NCBI GenBank assembly: GCA_030549175.1
Contig: JAUKUA010000007.1
Location: forward strand, 4,278,001 to 4,342,000
Length of the DNA stretch: 64,000 nucleotides
DNA from: Lasiosphaeris hirsuta
Taxonomy: Eukaryota > Ascomycota > Sordariomycetes > Sordariales > Lasiosphaeriaceae
Reading direction: 5' to 3'
Shown here: positions 1 to 10,991 of the stretch, piece by piece
How positions within the stretch are numbered: position 1 is the stretch's first letter
How the letters are laid out: every line of letters starts with the position of its first letter
Program-made: the position numbers and the translations under genes
The notes under the pieces: model-generated
Told to the model about the DNA's origin: nothing
Database searches by the model: none
The model's input: the letters and a program-made list of their open reading frames with translations, nothing else

Positions 1-702
1 ACACGCAAACTGCTCCCGTGGTTGTCTGGCCCCTGGTTGGAGGTTGGCTACCTGCAGATAGTACTTGGATCCTTCCCCAGGTCCGGCATGCTCAGCATCC
101 TGCGTCCCTGCTCATGCCGCTTCCCGTCTGCCGCCCCCTCGAGCCACTCTTTGGGAAACAGATATTAGCCTGCGGCTGCCGCTCCGTCCTGCGCCGCTGC
201 CATTCACTCTGGTTCCGATCAGTCACCCACGGCAGGCGCCCGCTCACCAGTGTGCAGTGTGTGTAGTTGTTTTTGTTGGTGTCGGCGGGGGGCTTCCACC
301 AAAGGGCATGACAGACCGCGACAAAGCGCCACAACCCAACGTCTAAACGTCACCAGGAGCAAACGACCCCGTCAAGCTTTCCCATCCGTTGGCATTCTCA
401 TTCTTATCTCGCAGTCCCCGCTGGCCGTTGGGCCATGGTATAAAAAACCGAAACATACATTGCGTTAGCACGACAGTGCCCATCGCTGCGCGGCGCCCCG
501 ACGGACGAGATACCTCGATGCACTGCAGCGATAGTGGGGTGACGGACGCTACCTGAGCTTGGAGCCAGGGGTGAGCAAGCAAGTAACAAGGAAGACGCAG
601 GCCGAGGCGACAGTCGAGATAGCGAAGGCCAAGGGCGTCAACAAGGGCAACGACGCACACAGGGCAACGAGCCGGAACTAGGGCTGCCCCCCCCCCCCAA
701 GT
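1..702. other. Intergenic, upstream of the 1679-residue gene
   Basis: No convincing gene is seen on either strand. Short open frames overlap in several phases and lack family resemblance or splice signals. A run of 12 C lies at 687-698, just before the start codon at 703, so it is probably in the 5' leader. The region presumably holds that gene's promoter. Confidence 0.5.
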
Positions 703-3700
703 ATGGCGGTGAGGTACAGGCCCCTGGGCCAGCAGGCGGATGACGACACTCAAGACGAGAGTGTCTCGCTCTTTTCTGGAATATCTGGAGCATCTGCAGC
801 ACTGGGAGCTCGTCGAGGCTCTGCTGCACCACGGTCGCACTTCTCGCTGCTGTCGCCCACGTCGCCCACGGCCATGTCTCAATCGACGGCGACCACAGGC
901 ATGGTCTCGCCGCTGTCGTCGCTATCGTCGCCGACACCCTCATACACAGCGCTGGCCGAGCAGACTTTTACGCCGCTCTCGATGGACGGGAGCGAATGCT
1001 ATTACCAGTCTGACGGCGACGAAACCGATGCTGCCGACGTTGTGCACGCGCCCGACGGTGAAAAGAACGGCCTGTTGCGCCCAACGACTCGCGTTGACGG
1101 GGGGAAGAGGAGCCTGACCGGAAGATACTTGGACGTGCAAAAAAACAGCACAAGCACAAGCACAAGCACAAGCACCAGCACCAGCACCAGCACCAGCACC
1201 AGCACCAGCACCAGCACCAGCACCACCAGACCCCGGCCTAGCACCAGCACTGGAAGCACGGCCCTAGCTGCCAGCGCTCTAGCAGCTGTAACAGCTGGAG
1301 CAGCACCCGGGCGCGCGCGCGGCGCGACACTGGTTAGCTCCATGGTCCAATCGTTCGAAGCGTTACAGGCGGCCAGAACCGGGGCCGTTACTCCTGTATC
1401 TCGAAAAGGATATGGGTACGGTCCCGTCGCGACAGGCAGTCCGAGCAGCCTCAAAATCTCCAGTTACGTTGTGAACGACACCCACCGTCACCGTACCCTG
1501 GCGTCGCCCCCAGCGACGCTTTCCCCCTCGCCGTCGCCTTCGCCGCGCACAAGACGTCTGCGGCAGGACTCGCTAGCGAAAACTCGGACGCAAACACAAA
1601 CACAGACACAGACCCAGATACATACAGAAACAGAAACAGAAACAGAAACCGGTGCGGAGAGAAAAGGAGAATCAAGACCGGGTTCAAGGTCGAGTCTGAA
1701 GAACACGAGACGAAACGCCGCCATTGGCGCCAACGGCGGTAACGGTCCACCCCACACAACCCCCGTTGCGGACCCAGGCACAAACACGGTGACCAACGAA
1801 AAGCCGCAACACCGTGACGCCACGACGAATACGAGCACGTCCAGCACATCGAGTATTTCGAGCACCTGGAAGGCCCTCAGCCTCAACCCGCCCAATCCCA
1901 ATCCCAATCCCATCCCCATCCCCGATCCCGCCTCGACTGCGTCCTCTCCCAAGTCGACGACGACAGCTAGCACCACACTGGTCCGTCCCACACCAGTGAA
2001 TCTCAACCGCGATCTCAAGTCCCGCGCGAGGTCGATCTCGAAATCGACCACGACCACGACCTCGACCTCGGCCTCCAACTCGCCCCCACGAACCCCGAGG
2101 TACGCATTGCACCCACTGCCATCGCTGCCTCCCCCCGGCTCGGAACAGGCACCGATTGTCCGCACGTCGTCGACGGCCAGCGTTACCATCAACCACCCCA
2201 CCCCCGATCAGAACAGGCGCTCCCGATCAGGCGCCTACCTCGGCAACATTGCCACCCTCGAGGCCTCTGCCGAGCGCCTGTCTATGACCAGCTCCATCGA
2301 GGACGCCATCCGCGACGAACTCAACGAGCTGAAGCGGACCGACAGCCGCCGCTCCTCCATCCTCCGTGCCAACAGCGAGAGGAGGACATCCGACTCGGAC
2401 GCTAGCTCCGTCCATACCCAAGGGCAGACCCGCCTGTCTATTATTAGCACTAGCCGGCAGAGTTCTATTGTCGGTCTGAACACGGCTGCCCGCTTGGGAG
2501 GCTACTCACCGGGGGGATACATTATGAGTCCCCAACCCTCACTGTCGGATCGCCGCCGGTCTGTCAGCCGGGACGGGGCAGGAAACACGGAGACTTACAA
2601 TGATCGGAACTCGATCGATGTCGGGAATGGCGAGGACTTCCCCTTCATGTCCCGCGGCGGCGCTGGAAAAGGTTCGACGCGCAGTACCGCGAGCAAGCTT
2701 TCCCTTGCCCAGATTGTCGAGCGGGAGCACCCTTCGGCCCTCACCCAGGAGGCTCTGGATGCGGCCGACGATGCTGCGAATGGTGGGGACGATCCCGAGG
2801 ATGACGACACCATCCGAGCAAGTGCCTACCAGCATGTTGAGGAGCAGTTTGCAGGTGATATGGGGGGGCAGAGCGATGTTTTGCAGCCCATGTTGATGGG
2901 AGATGGGTTCTTGGACCAACCTCCCCCGCGTCTGCAGCTTCACCAGCCGAGCGGGTACCCCCAATACCAAAACCCTCAAGACCCCCCCCAGGCCCAGGGC
3001 CAGCCGCGCGCGCGCGAGAGACCGACAACGGCCGTATCCGGGGTAGGTTCTGACCAGGCGCATGCACGATCGGCCTTTGGCGATTTCGATGGTGTCCACT
3101 GCGATCCTGATGTCGGCGACTTTGGCTCGCCTCACGAACCAGAAGCGCTGCTTCAACCAGAAGCTTCCAAGGCGCGGCCACGGCCCCATACCCAGCTGCC
3201 GCCACAGCCCAGATCGTACTTTGACCAGACCACGGGACAGCAGATGCTCTACTATCCCGCGCCCGTGCCTGCGATGCTCAACCTGCCGCCCAAGCTGTCG
3301 AAGAAGCCCAAGGCGGCGGCGAGGGACATGCGTCGCTCCCACGTCCTCAATGCCATGCCGCAGGTCTCGAGAGAATCGCGCGTTTGGCTGCCTGACCCGA
3401 CCGAAGGCCTGCGGGGCAGCCAGGACAACCTGCCCTTCATGACCGAGTTGTTGGGCGAAAACCTCGGTTCGATGCGGTCTGTTCCCTGGAACTCAGACCA
3501 AGCGCCACCTGTCGCTGGCTCCGAGGCGGTGGGAGCGGGAGTGGGCCACACTGCGCCATTGGGATCACCACACGCAAGACAAGACTCCGAGACAAGCACA
3601 ATCCAACCTCCCCAGACACAAAACCAGCGAGAAATCCGTCGGCCTCAACGCTTGAAGGAATCAAAATCACATTCCACAGTCGGTGGCCAGGACGCGCTTC

Positions 3701-5742
3701 CGCCCCAGCTGCGTGCCACTGCCTTCTTCGAATTGCCGTCAGCCATGCCCGACATCGAGCTCAAGGGTGGCTCCGCCATGGCCACCCTAGACAGCATTCT
3801 GGATGCCTCGGCCACCGCCCCGGTCAGCGCCTTCACCGACCATGCTTTTGCCGGCAAACTGGGCTCTGAAGTCTATGGCAGAGAGAAGAAGAAGAAGAAG
3901 AAGAAGCCAAAGAAGTCTGCTGCCGACCGAAATACAATCGAGATGAGCAAGTCGACCCCCGATCTCCTGCAGCCACCGCCGGGCCCCAAAAAGCGGGCCA
4001 GTCACCTCTCCTTATTTGGCGGGAGGCGAAAGCGCTCGGAGGATATGGATGCGGAAGAGGGGCGGACAACACTGGGCATGGTCGGCGGTGAGGATGGGAT
4101 CCGGCGCGCGTCCAACGGCGGCCACGAAGCCGACGACCGTGATGGCCTCTCTCCGAACGAGCTTACCCCCGACGCCGATGAGGAGTCGGAAGAAGAGTCC
4201 GACGAGGATGAGGAAGACGAAGAAGGGTACCAGGGCCCGCCAACGACGCTACTCGCCGAGTTGCAGCTCCGCAAACAACAGAACAAGCAGCGAACCCGCC
4301 CCATGACTTCCACATACCACAACGGCATGCACAGCACCCTCCTCGAGCTCGACACGGTGGCCGAGGTGCATCGCAAGGCTAGGCTCGGCAAGCGAGTCAA
4401 CCTTGCCTGGGAGGACCCGAGTCTGAATCCCGACACGGAGAATCAAGACGACGACGATGTGCCCCTAGGCATGCTCTACATCCCCAAGGTCAACAGCACC
4501 AACCGATCGACGATGGATGTCAGCGCCATGATGAGCGAAGCGCACAGGCCCCTCGGCCTGATGGAGCGCCGCGAGATTGAGGACAACGAGCCGCTAAGCC
4601 GCCGTCGGGAGAGGCTTCAGGGGAGACAGAGCGGACAGGCCGTGCCTATGCCTATGGGGCTCAATGCTATGCACGCACGTATGAGCCACATGAACATGTC
4701 GCCATACGGCAACATTGGTACTGCGGGCCTGCGCGCGTCGCAGTCGAGGCTCACCCTCCCCATGCACTCGCCGGCTGGCGGTTCGGGTTCCTTGACTGGC
4801 GGCTCCGCCATGGGGGCCGAAGCTGAAGAGGAGGGTCCGGGCTTTGAGGGCGAAAGCCTCGCCGCACGCAAGGCCCGCCTGGCGGCTGAGAACCCACTCC
4901 CGCGTGCCCGGCCCGTCAGCGGTATGTTTTCGTCGGAGCTCCTCAGCCAATTTGGCGGCGACGAAAGCCGACCGGCATCCCACGACTCCAAGGGCAAAGG
5001 CAAGGCTGTCGACAGCGGCGATGGAAAGGACAAGGTCCCGCATGTCCCCGAAGAGGAGGAGACCCTGGGCCAGCGCCGCCGCAGGCTGCAGGCCGAGCGG
5101 GAGGCACGCGAGCGTGAGATTGGGCCGGGGCCTGTTCCGCGGAGCGGCACGCCGGTTGGCGCCAACGGCAGCCTGACCATGAACACGAGTGGCCCGGGAG
5201 CAGGCCAGTTCCCTCGCGTTCCCTACGGCGGCATCCCTTACGGCGCACCCACCCTTCGGGATGTCAACCCGGATCGAACCAGCACGAACCAGCTCTCCCA
5301 CCGCCTCTCCATGGCGGACATGCTCGGCGCACACCCCCGCGAAGCGGCCCAGGGACTGGTGGACCCGCGTGTGCAAGAGCGCACGAGGAAGGAGTACGAG
5401 GCGGCGCGCCAGCAGCAGGAGCAAGACCACAGGATGGCGACGATGAGGGCACAGATGCCCACGGCGCTGACGAACCCCGCCGTCGGCGCCCGCAACGGCG
5501 GGTACCTGGGCGGCGTGTTCAACGACGGCGTGGGCGGCGCCGCCCCGGCCATGATGGCGGGCGGCCGCGTGCCCCCGCAGCTGCAGCGCGTTGGCAGCAT
5601 GGGTACGCTGGCCATGGGGTCGGGCGGCGGTGGCTTGCCGGCTCACATGCACCCGACGGCGGCGTACGGCGTGCCGGTGCAGCCCGGTGGGCCGGGCCAT
5701 GTGGATATGGTGGAGAGGTGGCGGAGGGAGGTTATGCCGTAG
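703..5742 (+). CDS. Large disordered fungal protein, function unknown
   Basis: A single uninterrupted frame encodes 1679 residues. I do not recognise an enzymatic domain. The protein is dominated by Ser, Thr, Pro and Gln. A (Ser-Thr)n tract lies near residues 149-175, Thr-Gln and Glu-Thr repeats near 297-315, and a Lys run KKKKKKPKK near 1063. The C-terminal third is better ordered and richer in charged residues. It has a short motif three times: EPLSRRRERLQ (about 1297), ESLAARKARL (about 1384) and ETLGQRRRRLQ (about 1453). The motif PLGMLYIPK near 1263 and RPLGLMERREIEDNEPL near 1283 look like conserved islands. The first ATG at 703 has A at -3; another in-frame ATG at 874 is possible. The repeats suggest a scaffold or adaptor with short linear motifs, but that is inference only. 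Confidence 0.85.
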   Translation: MAVRYRPLGQQADDDTQDESVSLFSGISGASAALGARRGSAAPRSHFSLLSPTSPTAMSQSTATTGMVSPLSSLSSPTPSYTALAEQTFTPLSMDGSECYYQSDGDETDAADVVHAPDGEKNGLLRPTTRVDGGKRSLTGRYLDVQKNSTSTSTSTSTSTSTSTSTSTSTSTSTTRPRPSTSTGSTALAASALAAVTAGAAPGRARGATLVSSMVQSFEALQAARTGAVTPVSRKGYGYGPVATGSPSSLKISSYVVNDTHRHRTLASPPATLSPSPSPSPRTRRLRQDSLAKTRTQTQTQTQTQIHTETETETETGAERKGESRPGSRSSLKNTRRNAAIGANGGNGPPHTTPVADPGTNTVTNEKPQHRDATTNTSTSSTSSISSTWKALSLNPPNPNPNPIPIPDPASTASSPKSTTTASTTLVRPTPVNLNRDLKSRARSISKSTTTTTSTSASNSPPRTPRYALHPLPSLPPPGSEQAPIVRTSSTASVTINHPTPDQNRRSRSGAYLGNIATLEASAERLSMTSSIEDAIRDELNELKRTDSRRSSILRANSERRTSDSDASSVHTQGQTRLSIISTSRQSSIVGLNTAARLGGYSPGGYIMSPQPSLSDRRRSVSRDGAGNTETYNDRNSIDVGNGEDFPFMSRGGAGKGSTRSTASKLSLAQIVEREHPSALTQEALDAADDAANGGDDPEDDDTIRASAYQHVEEQFAGDMGGQSDVLQPMLMGDGFLDQPPPRLQLHQPSGYPQYQNPQDPPQAQGQPRARERPTTAVSGVGSDQAHARSAFGDFDGVHCDPDVGDFGSPHEPEALLQPEASKARPRPHTQLPPQPRSYFDQTTGQQMLYYPAPVPAMLNLPPKLSKKPKAAARDMRRSHVLNAMPQVSRESRVWLPDPTEGLRGSQDNLPFMTELLGENLGSMRSVPWNSDQAPPVAGSEAVGAGVGHTAPLGSPHARQDSETSTIQPPQTQNQREIRRPQRLKESKSHSTVGGQDALPPQLRATAFFELPSAMPDIELKGGSAMATLDSILDASATAPVSAFTDHAFAGKLGSEVYGREKKKKKKKPKKSAADRNTIEMSKSTPDLLQPPPGPKKRASHLSLFGGRRKRSEDMDAEEGRTTLGMVGGEDGIRRASNGGHEADDRDGLSPNELTPDADEESEEESDEDEEDEEGYQGPPTTLLAELQLRKQQNKQRTRPMTSTYHNGMHSTLLELDTVAEVHRKARLGKRVNLAWEDPSLNPDTENQDDDDVPLGMLYIPKVNSTNRSTMDVSAMMSEAHRPLGLMERREIEDNEPLSRRRERLQGRQSGQAVPMPMGLNAMHARMSHMNMSPYGNIGTAGLRASQSRLTLPMHSPAGGSGSLTGGSAMGAEAEEEGPGFEGESLAARKARLAAENPLPRARPVSGMFSSELLSQFGGDESRPASHDSKGKGKAVDSGDGKDKVPHVPEEEETLGQRRRRLQAEREAREREIGPGPVPRSGTPVGANGSLTMNTSGPGAGQFPRVPYGGIPYGAPTLRDVNPDRTSTNQLSHRLSMADMLGAHPREAAQGLVDPRVQERTRKEYEAARQQQEQDHRMATMRAQMPTALTNPAVGARNGGYLGGVFNDGVGGAAPAMMAGGRVPPQLQRVGSMGTLAMGSGGGGLPAHMHPTAAYGVPVQPGGPGHVDMVERWRREVMP
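1146..1226 (+). repeat. In-frame hexanucleotide microsatellite (Ser-Thr)n
   Basis: The units agcaca and then agcacc are repeated about 13 times in tandem inside the coding frame and encode alternating Ser and Thr. The 6-bp unit keeps the reading frame when copy number changes, so length variation between strains is likely. A second, less regular tract at about 1587-1650 encodes alternating Thr-Gln and then Glu-Thr. Confidence 0.9.
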
Positions 5743-6484
5743 GGTCTTTTTCTTTTCTTTTTTTTTTATTATAGAAAAAAAGAAGTGATTAGGGGGGAGG
5801 TTGGGATTTTGGGATACGCTGGGTTAGGTTGTTGCCATTACGGTGGTTGCATTTGGATAGAAAGACTTTTTATACATGTGGTATGCCTTTTTTGCGAAAA
5901 AGTACACTAGAGCATAGCATTGCGGTGGGATGGGGGGCGGGGTGCATTTTGCATATATAATATCTTGTATTTAGTGGTTTACTGATAATGTATATATGCT
6001 AAGTCGGCTGGTGGGGGGTGGGTATGGATTGGCGGGTGTTGACTTGGTAGGCCAGCGAAGAATGAGGGGGAACTTTATTCTCTTGGGATAGAATAGTTGG
6101 TGCATGCTGGCTACCTTAGATTAGCAGCTGAATGGGACGACTTTTTCCTACTCGCCTGCTTTCCCATATATACGTGTTGTTTTTGATGTGGGCTCAGTAT
6201 TGGCCTGTCATGAAGTTAGTTGTGGATTGGCTCGGCCTGCTTGCTGACCTTGTGGACATGTTCTCCCATCTAACTTGGCACACCGGTTTCACCAAACTTC
6301 ATTGCCACGAATCGATGGAGGAGGTCCAGAGAACATGGTCATCTTCGTGCTTTACATTTCAAGAGTCTGTATATGTCCTGTACAAAACCGCCCGCCACCC
6401 CCTCGCCGCCACGGCGTTCTTTCTCCCTGCTCCGCGTACATGGCGGAGCACGTCCAGTCCAGTCCAGTTTCTTGATGGCTCTTT
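5743..6484. other. Intergenic between convergent genes
   Basis: This is the 3' flank shared by the 1679-residue gene (+) and the Utp12-domain gene (-). It has T-rich and TATATA stretches (about 5750-5775, 5950-6000) fitting fungal polyadenylation regions. No coding frame can be supported. Confidence 0.5.
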
Positions 6485-7765
6485 CTACTTTCTCTTTGCG
6501 AACTTGCTCGACGTCTTTTGCAGCTTGGCTGGCGGCGGCGCTTCCTCACCGTCGTCGTCCTCACCCGACTCCTCCACGTCATCGTGATCCACCTCGTCCT
6601 CGTCCAGCGACTCCACGTCGGCCAATTCCTCGACGACATCGTCATCGGCCTCGTCGAACGACTCGTCGTCCGAGTCCTCGTTGATGCCGTTGGCGACGAG
6701 AAAGTCGTCCTCCTCGGCCCGGGACGCGCCGGCCCCGTTGGTGAGAGCCTTGGCGTGGCTCTCCTGGCCCTCGACATACACGACGCCGGGCTCGTCCTCG
6801 TCCTCCTCGGATTCCTCGTCCGACTCGTCCTGGTGTTCCCGCTTGCTGTCCTTGATGGACTTGCGGAATTTCATCTGCGCGTCGAGCATGTCGAGCTTGC
6901 CCTTGAGCGACAGGAGGCTGGGGAGGCCCCTGGAGCGCTCCTCGAGCACGCGGCTGAGCTCGCCGAGTCGCTTCACGAGGTCCGGCTGTGTGACGAGGCT
7001 GCCGCCGTGCGTGATGAGGGTCATCTGCATCCACTTCATGAGGCCGAACGCGCGGCCGGGGCGGCGGTGCATGCGGGCGGCCAGCTTGGTGAGGAGGACG
7101 GCGGCCAGGGCCGAGTCCATGCGGTTGATGGTGTTTTGTATTATTGTGTGGTCGTTGACCTGCAGGCAGGACTCGAGCAGGTCAGAGTCGTCGCTCTTGA
7201 GCGCTTGGTTGAGCACGGTGCCGAGCGAGGTCGAGTTGGTGAGGGCTGCGGACCGCTGCGTGGCGTCTGGCCGCCGCGCGAGGGCGCCCGACGCCTGGGC
7301 GGCGAGGGTGGATGTGACATCGATGGTGGACGTGCCGCGGACTAGGTCGCCAAACGTGGGCGACGTCACTTCGGCGTCGGAGCCTTCGCCTTGCTCTGGG
7401 TCGTCTTGCGGCCTGGGGGAGCCCATCTCGACGTCTTCATCCTGCTCATCTCGGTCCTGTTTTAGCTTTGAGATCTCGGGAGGTGTCGCCTTTTGCCCGG
7501 AGGCTCTGCTCTCTTTCAAGGGCTGTGTTGTTGGCTTGGTTATGACTTGGACCTCAGCGTCGCTGTCGCCCTCCTCGTTGTCGGAACCGCTGTAGTGGCT
7601 TGAAGAATCGCTCGAGATCTCGATGGGCTCTGTGGCTGTCTTGGAGGCTGAAAGTCCTGCCGATACAGCTGTTCTTGTCTCGTCAATTCTTGAATTTGTC
7701 GGGGTCTTTGCGCTCTGTCTCAAGGATGGCTTGGCTAGGCTGAACTGTTTCCGCCGAGCGGACAT
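6485..7765 (-). CDS. Utp12-domain protein of the small-subunit processome
   Basis: An intronless 426-residue protein. The N-terminal ~150 residues are disordered and acidic. A helical block at about 175-310, starting near LGTVLNQALKSDDSDLLESC and continuing through GRAFGLMKWMQMTLITHGG to SLKGKLDMLDAQMKFRKS, matches the Utp12 domain found at the C terminus of UTP-A/UTP-B proteins (Utp4/5/8/9/12/13 group). These proteins act in the nucleolus in 18S pre-rRNA transcription and processing. The tail is strongly acidic (Asp/Glu runs) and ends in the basic KFAKRK, typical of nucleolar proteins. Unlike yeast Utp5 or Utp9 there is no N-terminal WD40 propeller, so it may be a C-terminal-only version or a gene whose WD40 part is absent. 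The start MSARRKQFSLAKP is basic. Which Utp it is cannot be fixed from sequence alone. Confidence 0.8.
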   Translation of the reverse strand: MSARRKQFSLAKPSLRQSAKTPTNSRIDETRTAVSAGLSASKTATEPIEISSDSSSHYSGSDNEEGDSDAEVQVITKPTTQPLKESRASGQKATPPEISKLKQDRDEQDEDVEMGSPRPQDDPEQGEGSDAEVTSPTFGDLVRGTSTIDVTSTLAAQASGALARRPDATQRSAALTNSTSLGTVLNQALKSDDSDLLESCLQVNDHTIIQNTINRMDSALAAVLLTKLAARMHRRPGRAFGLMKWMQMTLITHGGSLVTQPDLVKRLGELSRVLEERSRGLPSLLSLKGKLDMLDAQMKFRKSIKDSKREHQDESDEESEEDEDEPGVVYVEGQESHAKALTNGAGASRAEEDDFLVANGINEDSDDESFDEADDDVVEELADVESLDEDEVDHDDVEESGEDDDGEEAPPPAKLQKTSSKFAKRK

Positions 7766-10700
7766 GTTTGCGATCTGGGCGGAGACGGAATGTGAATGCG
7801 AGAGTGTGTCACGTCAGGGGAATATGCGGCACGAGAGCTACAAAATCCGACCAATTGCCGCTTCTTCTTCCTGGCCAATCCACTAGAAGGATCGTATCTG
7901 GCTTGAGCAATGCTGTCTGTTTCTGTAGGCTTGGGAGAGATTTGCGTCACAGTAACCCAAAAAGTAATTGAAATTCGAGAAGAAGCCGCGGAAAAAATTC
8001 TGGAGGTGCAGCCAAACTTTTTTTTCTTTACGATTGCGTTGGTTCCCCCCCCCCCCCCCACATTCCCGGCAAGCGGGTGGGTCCTTTCAGAAGTGCGACT
8101 TCAAGGTCGCGTGCCACATCATGTGACTCAGGCTTTGGATTCACTACTATTGCACGCTAACGTTGTGCCTCACGTGAACAATCTCAGCGGCTAGCGATGG
8201 ATGACTCAACCAGGCTCTACCTTTGGTGCGTCCACAATTTCATTCCGCGGCAAGACAAGCATGCCGTGTGCAGTGTGGCTGTGCAGACAAATTGCCTGAG
8301 GCAGCACGGACAGCATGCGCAACCAGCCGGGGGAAATTTGCGGTCGACCCAGGCACTGATTGGTTGGAAGGTTGCAGGCAGCCCAACACCAAGATGAGGA
8401 TGCATCTCATTAGGTGCATCAACATGCGGCGTGGATGCTGCCTTTTCGTTCGCAGTGCCCACAGAGGAGCAGGCTGCTGCTGTTCCTCCTGCTCTTGCTG
8501 CTTGCTGTATGTACATGCCAAAATAATGAAAAGGACAGCGGGGACAGAAAGCTCATTCCCTCCCCTGCACGGTCGGGCAGCCCACTATTTGAATCCAGCG
8601 GTCGCGGCCGTGTTGAAGCCTTCGTAATGCGCATCTTTTGCACCATCCACACCTTCCTCGACACTAAAACTGCCCCTCCAAGGAAGCTGGGATAGCTCTA
8701 TCCCTGCGCCCAAAGGGTGGGGCGAGGAGCTTATTCTGACTGTTCATTGGTCGCATCGGCAGCGTGCTAAGCTACATCCCTGCAAGTGGCTCCCTGGGAG
8801 AAGCGACCGCTGGCGAGGCGTGAGTAAAAAGTTTGGGCGGGTGAAACTTGTCCTAAACCGACAACCTACCTACAAATAACATCGGGCCCCGAGTCTAGAA
8901 TTCCGCCAGTTCTGCTCGCGAAAAACTCCCTGATTGCCCCCCCCCCCCCCGCTTCCTCCTGCGACTGCCACCACCACCTAAAAGGTACATTACGCAAGTA
9001 CCTTGTTTCCGTCCCTCCCTCCCGTATCCGTGCCCGAAACGTCACCAGATTGACGCCACGACGCGACACGTCCCGGGGAAGGGGTTCAACGGAAATTCGC
9101 CCAGCGAAATTTCGTTTTTTAAATTAGGGTTCCTTTGGGTTCCAAGTTTGTCGCGTCAATCTCGCGTATCCCTGGATCCTAGGATCTGCCCGGCCAGCAC
9201 ACTTGCAGTATACGCGTTTGCCGTGTTTCTGCGGCTTTGCGGTTCCAGTTTGCGTTGCGACGCAGTGCACTCGTTGTTTCGGGTTTCAGGTCTCAGCCTT
9301 TGCTTTCGCTGTTGCCGTCGCCGCTGTCGTTGCCGCCATCGATATCAGCATCGCCGTCGAGGGACTGTCATCGTTTGCATTCGCTGCCGCTTCGTGCCTG
9401 CGCTAGCCACACTCGCTAGAAACCCACTCATCGAATCCCTTTCCCGAGTGATCCGCATCTCATCAGTGAGCAGTTTGGCTCGAATTGAGCTGGAAGAAAA
9501 AAAAAATCGAAATCGCCGGCGGCTGGGCTGGTTGTGTGCTGTTCGCTGTCCGTTTGCTGGTCGCGGCTATTTATTATCTTCCAGGTGAGGTCACCCCTCT
9601 CTTTGTGTGTGTGTGTGTGTGGAAGTCTTGTGCTGCAAGTTGTGTGTTGCATACGGCCATGGCCGGCTCCCCTCAGCGGTATGCCTGGCATTTCCTGTTG
9701 TCTGTCTCTGCGGCGAGGGTTAGAGGCTGCGATGTGTGTCTGCCAAGCGGCAGTGCACCGGCGACGGCCGAGAGCAAGGGCAAGAGCAAGTGTGGTGTTG
9801 AGAGGGTTGTGTTGGGAAGCAGATGGCGACGACTTGCCGCTATTTTAGAGAGCTGAGTGTGAGGGAGTTGGAGGCGGCCGTGGTACAGGAGACACCTTGT
9901 GGCCCTTGTGTCGATCCCGCACGGCCCACCTCGCATGGCTGTGGCCAACCAGACAGCTCGAAGCGGCCTTGATAAGACCAGCGAGCCAGTCAGAGGCGGA
10001 GCCACTCGCAGCACCCTCAACCAAGACAGCTCTCATAAATAGCCCCGAGCTGCCGACCGGGACTGACATGTGTTTTCACCCAGAAATTTTGGAAAAGTTC
10101 TGACGCGGTACAAGACCGAGCCCGCCCCTCTCCCCACCCAGGGCACCTCCCCCCCCCACCACCAGCCAACCAGAGCTAGCAAATCACGGCATCAACGCGA
10201 CAAGCCCACACCCCCCTCCGTATCGAGCACCCGCCGGGCCATCCTTTTATTTTTTTTCTCTCTTCCCTTTTTTTTTTTTTCTTTCTGCCCCCAGTCCCGG
10301 CTCGCCTCAAGCCCAGCCACCCAAATTTTCGCTTTCGCACCCGCGCCAACTACCTGGCCCTAGGTTTTTCCACCGCCGACTGTTGCCATTGCACGAGGCT
10401 GGCACCCGGTATTTTCTAATTCTCAGCCTTCTTCCATTTGCACAAATGTAAGTGGTCGCCAATTTTTTGTCTACTTTTTGTCTCTCCGTTCGCATCGCAT
10501 CGCATCGCAAACGCGTGTGCACGTCCCGCCTCCGCGATTTTATTCCCTGGACCTGAACTCCTTCCCCGCCACGCGCATCCCGCCATCTCCATCTCCATCT
10601 CGAACAATCTCGATTTGCGCCCACCTCTCTTACCTACATTCTCTCTCCCTCCAACCAACCTTCCTTCCCACATCTCCCCACTCGAATATTGCGACACAGG

Positions 10701-10991
10701 AAGAAACCATCATCATCACCATCGTCATCGCCATCCCCATCCCCGTTGGCGCGCACTTTCTTTTTTCTCGATACCCTGCATACACCAACCGCATCCCGCG
10801 CTCATATCGCATCGTGTATCGCATTGCGCATCGCATTTTGCACCTTCGCACCTCCTCATCACAGACCACAGTCTCCTTTGGCTTGCGCTTCAGATCGATT
10901 TGAGTTCTTTCATGCTGGCGCAAACCATTACTGACCAGAAAACCCAAGTCGATTTGATGTCGCATCTTTTTTAAGTCGCGCGTCACTCCGA
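7766..10991. other. Long non-coding stretch upstream of bdf1
   Basis: About 3.2 kb lies between the divergent starts of the Utp12-domain gene and bdf1. No supportable gene is present. It holds C runs at 8045-8059 and 8937-8950 and pyrimidine-rich DNA with many CATC and TCTC repeats from about 10230 to 10900, typical of a strong fungal promoter and leader. Good donor-like sites (aggtgaggt near 9583 and aatgtaagt near 10445) suggest a spliced 5' leader for bdf1. Confidence 0.5.

Noticed and set aside
65..346. Overlapping open frames near the window start
   Set aside because: Frames on both strands overlap, with no family resemblance or splice signals, and they lie in a likely promoter.
4594..5700. 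Long minus-strand open frame of 368 codons
   Set aside because: It is antisense to the 1679-residue gene and arises from GC-rich codon bias; the + strand frame is longer and has consistent protein features.
8560..8610. Possible tRNA-like T-arm (tttgaatccagcgg)
   Set aside because: No matching acceptor stem, D-arm or anticodon stem could be built around it.
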